Of a DNA stretch of 64,000 nt, positions 45,627 through 54,162 are shown one piece after another (positions within the stretch are counted from its first letter, which is position 1; every line of letters starts with the position of its first letter). The translations under genes were made by a program, and so were the position numbers. The DNA comes from Mucinivorans hirudinis (GTDB taxonomy: Bacteria; Bacteroidota; Bacteroidia; Bacteroidales; Rikenellaceae). The stretch lies in contig HG934468.1 in the NCBI GenBank assembly GCA_000723505.1, forward strand, positions 2,450,798 through 2,514,797, given 5' to 3'. The notes under the pieces are model-generated. The model did not search any database, was not told the origin of the DNA, and worked only from the letters and a program-made list of their open reading frames with translations.

Positions 45627-47830
45627 CTTCCTAATTCTAACTGGTTTTTGACCAACTCGTAATACTTGCCTCTTTTAATGGTCAGCTCTTCGTGCGAGCC
45701 AATCTCCACAATCGTTCCGCCATCGAGAACCACTATCTGGTCGGCATTCTTAACCGTGCTCAATCTGTGGGCGACAACGACAACCGTTTTGCCTCGGTAA
45801 AAATCTTGCAGGTTCTCGACAATAGCTTTTTCGTTGTTTGCGTCCAAGGCATTGGTTGCTTCATCAAAAAAGACAAATTGCGGATTTTTATAGACCACTC
45901 GTGCGATAAGGATTCTCTGCCTCTGCCCCTGACTTACCCCCTGCCCATCCTGACCGATTAGCGTATTGTATCCCAGTGGCAGAGCTTCGATATAGTCGGA
46001 TATATTTGCTACACGGGCGGCATAACGCAGGCGCTCCAAATCCACCTCATCTTCGGATATGGCGATGTTGCGAGCGACGGTGTCCGAAAAGAGATAACCC
46101 TCCTGCATAACCGTGCCGCACATTGTACGCCACCAAGCGAGATTAAATTGGTCTATATTGACATTTCCCACCTCAATTTTACCTTCATTGAGTGAGTAAT
46201 AACCGAGCAGCAGTTTGATTAGCGTCGTTTTGCCGCTGCCGCTTGCCCCAACAATGGCTGTGACCTTGCCTTGCGGAATGCGAAGATTGATGTTATTGAG
46301 GACATAATCAGCCCTTGCCCCGTCATATTTGAAGCATAGATTCTCGATATGAATATCACTTTTATGAGGTAATTGAACAATTTCTCTGTTATCATCCTCT
46401 TCGTTTTGCTCTGTATGAATCTCGTTCATACGATCTAAGCTTATGCTCACATCCTGCCACTGATAGATGAATCCAAGTATCTGCTCAACAGGGCTATTGA
46501 GTTGTCCGATGATATATTGGATTGCCAACATCATACCCAAGGTCAGATTGCCGTTGATGACGGCTGCCGCCGCAACAACGGTTATCAAGGTGTTTTTTAG
46601 CTCGTTTATCAAGATGCTCCCCGCCTCCTGATTTTGTCGGAGTGTGAGCGATTTCAAATTCACATCGAAGAGGTTTGCCTGCACATCCTCCCACTCCCAC
46701 CGCTTGCGTTGTTCGCACCCTTGGAGCTTTATCTCCTGCATACCGTTGATAAGCTGATAGACCACATTTCGATTTATGCCCTGCTGCTCAAAGAATTTGT
46801 AATCCAAAATGCGCCGCTTCTTCAAAAATACGACTATCCAAAAACCGTAGATAATGCTGCCGATGATGAATATGAGAAAGATAGTCAAACTGTATATATA
46901 TAGCACTATCCCAAAAACGATAAAGCTGAATACCGAGAAGAGCATACCCAGTGTCTGAGCCGTAAGAAAGTTTTCTATACGCCTGTGGTCTTCGATTCGT
47001 TGTAACAAATCGCCTGTGAGTTTGGTGTCAAAAAACTTCATCGGCAACTTCATCAACTTGATAAAGAAGTCAGATATCAGCGACACATTGATACGCGTGC
47101 TTATGTGAAGCAATATTTTGCGGCGAATGAAGTCGATGGCTGTGCGGCTGAGAATGAGCATCAATTGTGCAATGAGTATCAGCCATATAAAACCTATATC
47201 CTTTCCGTTGATTCCCGTGTCCACAATGGCTTGTGTCAAAAACGGAAAAATGAGTTGCAAAATACTGCCAATGAGCAATCCGAGAATCAGGTGTCCGAAA
47301 AAACGTTTGTATTTCACGAGATAGCTGCCTAAGAATTTGAAGCGGTTGGCGGAGGGAACATAATCGCCCTCTTGCTCATAAAAGAGGCTTGTCGGCTCAA
47401 GCAACAACACTATTCCCTTCTCTTCGCTGTTGGTCTGGGTGCTAATCCAGTTGGTGCAAAACTCCTCTTTCGAGTAGCTTAGCAGCCCCTTGCCGGGGTC
47501 GGCAACTAATATCGTAACTTTTCCTTTACGACTCTTTTTGATGTCGTATACCACAACAAAATGGTTTTGCTTCCAGTGCACAATGCAGGGAAGTAAAACC
47601 TTCTCCGTGAGCTTATCAAAAGTCAATCTGCCGCCCAAAGTCCTGAAGCCAATCTTCTCCGCCGCCCTACTAATCCCGAGCAACGACACACCATCCTTGC
47701 CGATAAAGGAGTTTTGCCGCAACCCCTCAAGAGTGTACTTCTTGCCATAATGACCGGCAATCATACACAAACACGCGGGGCCGCAATCCATTGCGTCAGG
47801 CTGCTTAATAAATGACCATTTAGTTTTCAT
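45623..47830 (-). CDS. Peptidase-containing ABC transporter (C39 bacteriocin type)
   Basis: A 735-residue exporter. Residues 1-130 are a C39 peptidase with Gln10, Cys16 (AMDCGPAC), His90 (QNHFVVVYDI) and Asp111 (ADPGKG). Six membrane helices follow (about 165-450). The ATPase domain has GASGSGKTTLIKLLLG, GVSQGQRQRILIARV and FVFFDEATNALD, and a late AHRLSTVKNADQI. These enzymes cut leaders after a double glycine and export the core peptide. The likely substrate is the precursor at 51921-52127, which has such a site. All catalytic residues are present. Confidence 0.95.
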   Translation of the reverse strand: MKTKWSFIKQPDAMDCGPACLCMIAGHYGKKYTLEGLRQNSFIGKDGVSLLGISRAAEKIGFRTLGGRLTFDKLTEKVLLPCIVHWKQNHFVVVYDIKKSRKGKVTILVADPGKGLLSYSKEEFCTNWISTQTNSEEKGIVLLLEPTSLFYEQEGDYVPSANRFKFLGSYLVKYKRFFGHLILGLLIGSILQLIFPFLTQAIVDTGINGKDIGFIWLILIAQLMLILSRTAIDFIRRKILLHISTRINVSLISDFFIKLMKLPMKFFDTKLTGDLLQRIEDHRRIENFLTAQTLGMLFSVFSFIVFGIVLYIYSLTIFLIFIIGSIIYGFWIVVFLKKRRILDYKFFEQQGINRNVVYQLINGMQEIKLQGCEQRKRWEWEDVQANLFDVNLKSLTLRQNQEAGSILINELKNTLITVVAAAAVINGNLTLGMMLAIQYIIGQLNSPVEQILGFIYQWQDVSISLDRMNEIHTEQNEEDDNREIVQLPHKSDIHIENLCFKYDGARADYVLNNINLRIPQGKVTAIVGASGSGKTTLIKLLLGYYSLNEGKIEVGNVNIDQFNLAWWRTMCGTVMQEGYLFSDTVARNIAISEDEVDLERLRYAARVANISDYIEALPLGYNTLIGQDGQGVSQGQRQRILIARVVYKNPQFVFFDEATNALDANNEKAIVENLQDFYRGKTVVVVAHRLSTVKNADQIVVLDGGTIVEIGSHEELTIKRGKYYELVKNQLELGS

Positions 47831-47855
47831 ATTTTCACCTATATCTATCTTATGT

Positions 47856-50162
47856 CTATCTTATGTCTTTTATATCTTTATAACCCTGCATCCCCTCAGT
47901 TGCACTAACTTGGACCTTCTTACCACCCGAGAAACGCCAACGAACCGATAGCCCAATACTCTGAACAGGAGTTGTATAATGATAACTTATTGTATTGCCG
48001 TTTGCGTTTCTATCGTAGCGGCGACGGTTGCCAAGAGCATTAAAGTTTAGAGTGAATTGGAGAGCATCCTTGAATAGAGATTTATAGATTTGTCCGCCAA
48101 TATTATAAATTGCGTGGTAAGTACGGTCATAGTCACGGTATGTCGGCTCGAAGATGGCATTCAACATCGCACCCCAACCTTGCTTGAAGGTAAAATTATT
48201 ATTCAGGGTATGGTATTGACGAAATCTCGTGTCGCCGTAATGCACTCCTGCGATTGTGAGATTTTCAGGATGCACCTCCAAGCGAGATGATAGCTTCATC
48301 TTCCACTGCTTTACCGGATTCAGATTCAGCTCTACACCGACACCGTATGCCTCTTGCGATGGTAAATTTATCGGAGTCGTATAAAAAATCTCTGCAGAAC
48401 TCTGTTTGGTCTCCCAATATATACTATTGTTTGCTTTTATGTATAGTGCCGTAATATTAAAGATGTTACCAAACAATGAGACTCCTCCCATTAAGATGTC
48501 ATAGGTGGGAGCTTTCAGGTACGGATTACCGACAGTATAGTTATAGGGGTCTATCCAACGGATTGTCGATGATATTGCGGCGTAGGGTATATCGTCAAGA
48601 GAGTGTTTATAGTTGAACATCAGAGCATTTTTCCCGGACTCGCCCACCGGCATCATCATCTGCACAGTGGGGTTGATTCCCCACTGGGTATTGGAAATTT
48701 TTTCGCCTATTTTGTCTAACTCTTCATACTCTATTCCGTTGAGTTGCCAATTAATTCCGACACTGTATTGTATTTTCCAAAATGCACCCATCGCCTGTGC
48801 GTAGGCATGAGGTATCAAACCTTTTGTTCGTGTAGGAATTACACTAATTGGGAAATGTTGACTTTCGCTTATTGTGGGGTCATAAGCCGAAGAAATTAGT
48901 TGTACTGATGCTCCATATTTCAAAGATATTTTCTCACTGAGCGGATGTGTGATATCGGCGGATAACTTCCAAAGGTCAAGGGACGATTCGTAGTAAGATT
49001 TTTTCTGAGCCTCATTCTCGAATAAGTAATGAGAGTCGTATGAGGCACGACGGTTGTAGTAGTCGCCCACAACCTCTAACGATGCTCCGCGCTCGTTGAG
49101 CGTGGAAGAGTACTTTACGGTAGCCTCCTGCACGAGAGTAATATCTTGTGAAGAGATAGTCGATTTGTCGTTTGAGACGGTCTCTATAAACGGATTCTGA
49201 CGATTGGTAGATACATAGTAACTGCCGCTGATTTTGCTCCATTTGTCGATTTGCTGCGTGAGACTCAGGCGATTAGTCGCATTAAATCCTTTGATTCGGC
49301 TTTCTTCATAGATTTGCGTAATAAGCGATGATGATGTATTCCAAATTGTCTGCTCAGCACTTTCTCGATAGTTGTTCCAATTCAGCGACAGATTGTTATA
49401 TAGACTCAGATTCTTGTATCGGTAGTAAATCACTCCACCTAAATCCTCGCTCGATATTCCGTTCTTACTACTGTAATCTGCTCCGGCTGAAAGGCTGCCG
49501 TAGAAGCCGCCCTTTGGTGGTTGTCGCAGGGTGATGTCGATAGTCCCGCCACTGGCTGAGGCATTTTGATTGCCGCCGGCAAGATAATTTACTTTAACCT
49601 TATCAATCATATCGGCAGGCAATCTATTGAGTTCGTCAAGGTTGGTGAGCTTTACACCGTCAACATAGATTTCGCTCACGGTCAAGCCGTTGATTTTAAG
49701 ACGTGTATCTTCCTTGGTTACTCCCGGCAGGAATGTCAATGCGTCAGCGGTCTGCTTTCCCTTTACGATGTCGGATGCACGGAGATTAACAGTGTAGCCA
49801 TCAGCACTATGCTTAGTACGCTGTGCTATTACCACAACTTCTTTTATTACTTGGACATCCTCCTTCATAACCAATGTGCCGAGCGAACCGACTTCGCAAC
49901 TCTTTCGGATTGGCTCATAACCCAAAAATGAGAGCAGAATCGAGTATTTCTCGCCCTCTATGGCGGACAGTTCAAAACTTCCGTCTGAGCGACTTACGGT
50001 CGATGCAACATATACGCTGTCTGGCAATGTGCTCAGGATAATGCCGATGTATGGCAAGGGTTTTTGCTTTTCGTCTACTATTTTTCCGGTGATGGTTTGT
50101 GCTATTACAGGACTGGAAAGCAGACAAAATAGAGATATGATTGCGATAATTTTATTTTTCAT
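47856..50162 (-). CDS. TonB-dependent receptor-like outer-membrane protein of the RiPP cluster
   Basis: A 768-residue protein with a signal peptide ending at about residue 21 (PVIAQ), a carboxypeptidase-regulatory-like domain (TITGKIVDEKQKPLPYIGIILS, about 23-100), a plug (VVVIAQRTKHSADGYTVNL...LPGVTKEDTRLKINGLTVSEIYVDGVKL) and an outer-membrane beta-barrel of the OMP_b-brl_3 type. In peptide-export operons such proteins may release the product across the outer membrane or take it back. It overlaps the radical SAM gene by 11 bases and precedes the ABC gene by 25. Confidence 0.88.
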   Translation of the reverse strand: MKNKIIAIISLFCLLSSPVIAQTITGKIVDEKQKPLPYIGIILSTLPDSVYVASTVSRSDGSFELSAIEGEKYSILLSFLGYEPIRKSCEVGSLGTLVMKEDVQVIKEVVVIAQRTKHSADGYTVNLRASDIVKGKQTADALTFLPGVTKEDTRLKINGLTVSEIYVDGVKLTNLDELNRLPADMIDKVKVNYLAGGNQNASASGGTIDITLRQPPKGGFYGSLSAGADYSSKNGISSEDLGGVIYYRYKNLSLYNNLSLNWNNYRESAEQTIWNTSSSLITQIYEESRIKGFNATNRLSLTQQIDKWSKISGSYYVSTNRQNPFIETVSNDKSTISSQDITLVQEATVKYSSTLNERGASLEVVGDYYNRRASYDSHYLFENEAQKKSYYESSLDLWKLSADITHPLSEKISLKYGASVQLISSAYDPTISESQHFPISVIPTRTKGLIPHAYAQAMGAFWKIQYSVGINWQLNGIEYEELDKIGEKISNTQWGINPTVQMMMPVGESGKNALMFNYKHSLDDIPYAAISSTIRWIDPYNYTVGNPYLKAPTYDILMGGVSLFGNIFNITALYIKANNSIYWETKQSSAEIFYTTPINLPSQEAYGVGVELNLNPVKQWKMKLSSRLEVHPENLTIAGVHYGDTRFRQYHTLNNNFTFKQGWGAMLNAIFEPTYRDYDRTYHAIYNIGGQIYKSLFKDALQFTLNFNALGNRRRYDRNANGNTISYHYTTPVQSIGLSVRWRFSGGKKVQVSATEGMQGYKDIKDIR

Positions 50163-51459
50163 TTCTATTCAAATTTTTTACGTCATGAAAATATTTCTTA
50201 ATATTCATATCTGCATTTCCCCTGACAGCTGGAATTGGACATTTGTCATCCATTGATTCAAACCGTTGCTGAAAGCAAATTGTACATATTGGGAGAAGAC
50301 GACAATCAGAGCACTGAGATGTCAACCTATTCCTTTTCCTCAAGTATGCATTATCATTTAGGATAATTTCACCTGATGATGACAGATGACCTATGCGATT
50401 TTCAGGCTTAAAATCTCTTGCAGTACATTTATAGACGTCACCATTGTAGTTGGCTACATAGTTATTATCAAAATCACCATAACAAGGAGATATACTATCT
50501 CCAAGAAATGACTGAATATTAGACTGAAAAGTCATGCCAGAAACTTTGTCTTTTAATTCATTTATTTTGGAATGAAGTTCTAAGGTCTCAGGTTCTTGCC
50601 ATACTTTGTGAAATGAAAATCTTAAATTAGGAAATTCCCAATACTCTCGAAAATCATCAACTAAAAATTTGAAGGAATCCAAGTTTTCGAGAGTATAGTT
50701 ACATCTAATAGTGGTTAAAATTTCATTCTGTATAGCATTAAAAAGATTACTCTTTACAATGTCATAGCTACCCAAGCCCGAAGGAAAGCACTTGACTTTA
50801 TTGTGAAAATCCCGACCTCCGTCAAATGCAACCTGCACGCTGATTTCTGATGATAAATTTTTAAGCTCTTCTACTACTTTGTTTGTTAAACAGACACCAT
50901 TAGTTGTAAAACTAACTACCAATTTTTTTTCATACTTAGTACAAATACTTTTCACAGTTTCGGCTAGCGGTTTCACAACTTTTTTATATTGCAATAACGG
51001 TTCTCCTCCAAAGAACGACAATTGAACCTTCTTTAGAGTTTGTGACTTAACAGAGTTCTCTATGAAAAGCTCTACACCTTTAATAATGTCATTGGTCATT
51101 ACACTATCCTTGACGTGATTTTCGTAGCAATACCAACATTTTAAGTTACAATCCAAAGTTGGATTTACAGTAATTCGCAGAATCTCATCTGAACTAAATT
51201 TTCGATCAATCGCATTTACGCACTCTGCTACTTCATTAATTTCATCAGAAATTACGAATCTATCATCAAGCAAACTTTTGTAAAGGTCTGGATGAATTTT
51301 TGAGATTTTTGTTGGGTCATCCGAACTACTCTCAATCAGACTCGCTAACCTTTTATCTAAAGTCAATAATTTGCTCCTAAAGTAGTTGTAGAAAAAAACA
51401 ACTTCATTATCTTCAGAGCTATCAATCAACTTATTGTATATACTCCATTTCATATACAT
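50152..51459 (-). CDS. Radical SAM/SPASM peptide-modifying enzyme
   Basis: About 435 residues from MYMKWSIYNKLID. The radical SAM cluster motif is in NPTLDCNLKCWYC (residues 104, 108 and 111), followed by SFFGGEPLLQYK. The C-terminal SPASM region has SPCYGDF, VYKCTARDF, CSDCRLLPICTICFQQ and DDKCP, binding extra iron-sulfur clusters. Such enzymes form thioether or carbon-carbon cross-links in RiPPs. The open frame extends to a TTG at 51495, but those codons belong to an inserted ISL3 fragment. Before that insertion the gene could have started further upstream at MLFTNFRFSLNN, now 51859, and run on in frame. Confidence 0.9.
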   Translation of the reverse strand: MYMKWSIYNKLIDSSEDNEVVFFYNYFRSKLLTLDKRLASLIESSSDDPTKISKIHPDLYKSLLDDRFVISDEINEVAECVNAIDRKFSSDEILRITVNPTLDCNLKCWYCYENHVKDSVMTNDIIKGVELFIENSVKSQTLKKVQLSFFGGEPLLQYKKVVKPLAETVKSICTKYEKKLVVSFTTNGVCLTNKVVEELKNLSSEISVQVAFDGGRDFHNKVKCFPSGLGSYDIVKSNLFNAIQNEILTTIRCNYTLENLDSFKFLVDDFREYWEFPNLRFSFHKVWQEPETLELHSKINELKDKVSGMTFQSNIQSFLGDSISPCYGDFDNNYVANYNGDVYKCTARDFKPENRIGHLSSSGEIILNDNAYLRKRNRLTSQCSDCRLLPICTICFQQRFESMDDKCPIPAVRGNADMNIKKYFHDVKNLNRNEK

Positions 51460-51469
51460 TAAATTATTA

Positions 51470-51822
51470 GGTTCTACTGGTTTTCGTGTGGGCAAAGTTT
51501 GAGGTTTGTATTGAAGAATAGTATTGCGGTTCTGAAGTTTTCAAATTTATGGTATCCTCTGCCTATTCTTTTTATCTCTTCGATAGAGCTGTTTAACCTC
51601 TCTGCTTTTGCATTACTTGAGCCGGTTAGTATCGCATTTACAATTCCGTAATTACCATTTGATTGTTATAGACAAGTTCAATACGAACTTCCTCTTTTTG
51701 CTCGTCGATGTCTACACTTCCTATAGACCAATCACTGTTCGTAGGCAATAATAATTTACTCAATACTTCGGTTGCTGTCATTCGGCAAAGATAACTATTC
51801 TCACACGAAATCCTGTAGAACC
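51470..51822 (-). mobile_element. ISL3-family deletion derivative with 8-bp target repeat
   Basis: The inverted ends GGTTCTACTGGTTTTCGTG (51470) and GGTTCTACAGGATTTCGTG (from 51822, minus strand) are flanked on both sides by AATTATTA (51462-51469 and 51823-51830). Inside, the first residues of an ISL3 transposase (MTATEVLSKLLLPTNSDWSIGSVDIDEQKEE, from 51781) are joined to its C-terminus (NAKAERLNSSIEEIKRIGRGYHKFENFRTAILFF). Most of the transposase is deleted. It sits right before, or in, the start of the radical SAM gene. Confidence 0.88.
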
Positions 51823-51920
51823 AATTATTAAGGGAAAAGCGAAAGTTGGTAAATAGCATTGAGTGTAGATTATTTGCTTTCTTCCGCTCTTCCCATTTTT
51901 TTTATCAACAATAATAATTA

Positions 51921-52127
51921 CTACACTTCTGGTTTTTCCTCTGCATTGATGTTGCAATTTTTGCAAGTACCAGTGCAATTAGTGTTAGTATCACCCCATC
52001 CACCACCTAAACAATTGCCATTGGTTGCCCATAAATCGGATTCGATTTTCAGTGGTTGATTAGAGAAACCGCCGTGAAGCATTCCAGCTTCATCTTCGGT
52101 CAATTGTGAAATTTTCATTTTTTCCAT
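51921..52127 (-). CDS. RiPP precursor peptide with double-glycine leader
   Basis: A 68-residue peptide. The leader, MEKMKISQLTEDEAGMLHGG, ends in Gly19-Gly20, the cleavage site for C39 peptidases; it resembles the GG-Bacteroidales precursor leaders (TIGR04149-like). The 48-residue core begins FSNQPLKIESDLW and contains Cys39, Cys51, Cys55 and Cys58 with the stretch CLGGGWGDTNTNCTGTCKNC, then an acidic tail ending KPEV. Clustered cysteines near Gly, Thr and Asn fit thioether formation by the radical SAM enzyme. Met4 is an alternative start. No second precursor was found nearby. Confidence 0.82.
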   Translation of the reverse strand: MEKMKISQLTEDEAGMLHGGFSNQPLKIESDLWATNGNCLGGGWGDTNTNCTGTCKNCNINAEEKPEV

Positions 52128-52351
52128 TGATTTAAATTATTAGTTTATTATTGCCTATTCATATAGCTTTTCGGCTTACGCTCCTTTTGTCAGTGTGGTC
52201 TGAACTATAATTTTACCGGTATAAAATATGGTCTTAGTTTTACAATATTTTGGGTAGCTTAAACAAAATCATCACTATTCTTTTCCTACTCTATATAGGA
52301 TTTTCGGCTTTCTCCCTTCTTGCAAGAATATTATTAGACTTCGATTGTCTG
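52128..52351 (-). promoter_or_regulatory. Leader region of the precursor with a duplicated hairpin
   Basis: Two related segments on the minus strand, AAGCCGAAAATCCTATATAG (around 52281-52313) and AAGCCGAAAAGCTATATGA (around 52150-52178), can each form a short hairpin (TCCTA/TAGGA and GCTAT/ATAGGC). Between them lies TACCCAAAATAT (52245-52256 region), half of the palindrome seen at the regulator. The -7 box for this gene is not clear. Confidence 0.4.
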
Positions 52352-52981
52352 TCAATGCTTTATTAGAGATAGTTGTTTATGATTATTGTAGAAAAATTCA
52401 AGCCCATCCCTTGTAACGTACATCGGTATTGTCAATGAGCCGAGATATTCAATACCATCGGACAGTGGTTTTGCTGCAATACCCATTAGATGAAGCATTC
52501 TCAGAAGTTTGGAATCGCATTCTGATAGCATTACTCCCCTTTCATATCTGCAAATCAGAGATATAACACTACTCATCAAAATCTTAAAAACCACAACCCC
52601 AAGTCTGCCAACTTTTGAACTTATTGCGAATCTACCAATATGCCATATACGTTCATTACAACGAGTTGGAACAATATGATTGAATGGGTCTATGCTGAAT
52701 AACTTTGTCATCGGAAGAGTGTCTTTACGATTCCATTCCAATATCCTTATTGCTCCAACAATATCCATTTTTTCATCCCTTGCAATAAAAATCCGTGAGT
52801 ACCCCAAGTAATGCAACTCTTATTCGAATACTTGCTTAGCTTCGATTTCAATTATTCTTTCGGAAGTGCTCTGATGATGCTTTTAGTTTTCGGTAACGAT
52901 AAACTTTGCAAGTTCATAGAGGTTCTCGTTAGATAGCTCCCAAAATGAGTATCCTTCGTAAGAGTTGATATACTTGTCCAT
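52352..52981 (-). pseudogene. FeeM-type N-acyl amino acid synthase, broken by two stops
   Basis: From the ATG at 52981 the frame reads MDKYINSYEGYSFWEL...FIVTEN, then TAA (codon 33), then 20 codons, a second TAA (codon 54), and the rest ELHYLGYSRIFIARDEKMDIVGAIRILEW...ERIWHIGRFAISSKVGRLG...SECDSKLLRMLHLMGIAAKPLSDGIEYLGS. The body resembles FeeM/LuxI-like GNAT acyltransferases that make N-acyl amino acids from acyl-ACP. A good -7 box (TACCTTTG, minus strand, 53009-53016) and a regulator palindrome lie upstream. Translation from the TTG at 52816 would lack the N-terminal region. Confidence 0.72.
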
Positions 52982-53038
52982 TTTTGGTTTTGGTGTTAAT
53001 TTCTACTGCAAAGGTATGGTGCATTCCAAAGCCCTCCT

Positions 53039-53055
53039 ATACCCAAATAGGTAAT
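53039..53055 (-). promoter_or_regulatory. Palindromic operator before the FeeM-type gene
   Basis: ATACCCAAATAGGTAAT on the plus strand. It lies 22 bases upstream of the -7 box of the acyltransferase gene, the same spacing as at the E1-like gene, and it matches that site at 15 of 17 bases. Confidence 0.65.
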
Positions 53056-53075
53056 ACTGTATTGTAAGATAAAGA

Positions 53076-53115
53076 ATTACCCATTTGGGTAATAGACATA
53101 ATTTTTATACCTTTG
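53076..53115 (+). promoter_or_regulatory. Perfect palindrome and promoter of the LuxR-type gene
   Basis: ATTACCCATTTGGGTAAT (53076-53093) has perfect seven-base half sites around ATTT. The -7 box TACCTTTG follows at 53108-53115, 14 bases later, so a protein bound here could activate or repress the regulator gene itself. Confidence 0.7.
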
Positions 53116-53137
53116 CATAGAAAAATTGTACTCCGAG

Positions 53138-53899
53138 ATGGTTAATCAAACAGATTTCTTCATCAGTGAAAACATAATTGAACATATTCCCGCTGAGGAG
53201 TATTTCAAGATTGACCACATTATCGAGGATGTGGATGCCTTCGCACGTACCACATACAAAAGCGTATATGTAATTGATTATTACAGGCAATCATTCCTGT
53301 ATGTCTCTGAAAACCCTCTGTTTCTGTGTGGTTTGACAGCCGAGCGTGTCAAGGAGTTAGGATACAATTTCTACATAAACCACACCACACCCGAAGACCT
53401 GACAATGTTGTTGGAAATCAATAGAGCAGGTTTCAAATTCTTTGAGAAAATTCCAAATGAGCATAGAAAGCAATATACAATCTCGTATGATTTTCAAATT
53501 ATTAACAAAGAGTATCGAAATAAAAGTCTTATCAATCACCAAATAACCGCCCTCAGACTGACAAGTGACGGAAAGATTTGGCTCGGTTTATGTGTCGCAT
53601 CGGTATCTTCTGCCGACAATTCGGGCAATATAATGATGTTGAAAAATAAATCTCGTGACTATTGGGAGTACAACAGGGTCTCTCAACACTGGGAACAGAG
53701 ACTCAGACCCGAATTAAAGGAGATAGAGAAAGATGTGCTGAAACTTTCTGCAATGGGCTACACTATGAACGAAATTGCCGATACAGTGAACCGCTCCGTA
53801 GATTCTGTAAAGGTGTATCGAAAGAATTTATTTGAAAAACTTGGCGTTGACAACATTGCCGAAGCAATAAATTATGCGATGAACCATAGACTTTTATAG
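53138..53899 (+). CDS. PAS-LuxR transcription regulator
   Basis: About 253 residues from MVNQTDFFISENIIEH; a TTG at 53126 is less likely. The N-terminal and middle part (SVYVIDYYRQSFLYVSENPLFLCGLTAERVKELGYNFYINHTTPEDL) is a PAS-like sensor. The C-terminal part, LKEIEKDVLKLSAMGYTMNEIADTVNRSVDSVKVYRKNLFEKLGVDNIAEAINYAM, is a LuxR helix-turn-helix. It is divergent from the FeeM-type gene and probably controls the cluster through the ATTACCC-4-GGGTAAT sites. The PAS ligand is unknown; an N-acyl product of the neighbouring enzyme is a possibility. Confidence 0.88.
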   Translation: MVNQTDFFISENIIEHIPAEEYFKIDHIIEDVDAFARTTYKSVYVIDYYRQSFLYVSENPLFLCGLTAERVKELGYNFYINHTTPEDLTMLLEINRAGFKFFEKIPNEHRKQYTISYDFQIINKEYRNKSLINHQITALRLTSDGKIWLGLCVASVSSADNSGNIMMLKNKSRDYWEYNRVSQHWEQRLRPELKEIEKDVLKLSAMGYTMNEIADTVNRSVDSVKVYRKNLFEKLGVDNIAEAINYAMNHRLL

Positions 53900-53933
53900 A
53901 AAAGAGGGACTTGAAAATTCAAGTCCCTCTTTT
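53900..53933. terminator. Terminator after the LuxR-type gene
   Basis: AAAAGAGGGACTTGAA and its perfect complement are separated by two bases and flanked by A and T runs. It ends the regulator gene. Confidence 0.9.
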
Positions 53934-54050
53934 CTGTTAAGTAGGGGAAAATAATTATTGGTGTGTTTTTAGAAGTTAATTTTTACATAAATTCTGTCGT
54001 CATTCGGCAATTCAAGCAAGCTTGATTGCTCTCATTCCTAAGAATTTTGA

Positions 54051-54118
54051 GCAGATTTTTTGTTTGAAAGTTGCGATTTTATTGGAATAAATGAGTGTTT
54101 TTCAAACAAAAAATCTGC
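54051..54118. repeat. 19-bp inverted repeat between convergent genes
   Basis: GCAGATTTTTTGTTTGAAA (54051-54069) and its exact complement (54100-54118) enclose 30 bases. It lies 45 bases after the end of the E1-like gene on the minus strand and may be its terminator. Confidence 0.65.
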
Positions 54119-54162
54119 CAAAAAGGAACGATAAAAATGTATCAATAATTCTTTTTCACTAC

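Noticed and set aside
51460-51495. TTG start of the radical SAM gene giving MPTRKPVEPNN
   Set aside because: These codons are the end of the ISL3 fragment plus the target repeat, so they are not an original N-terminus.
53941-53990. Single IS5-type end (TTTTTAGAAGTTAA) near 53968
   Set aside because: No partner inverted repeat or target duplication could be found nearby.
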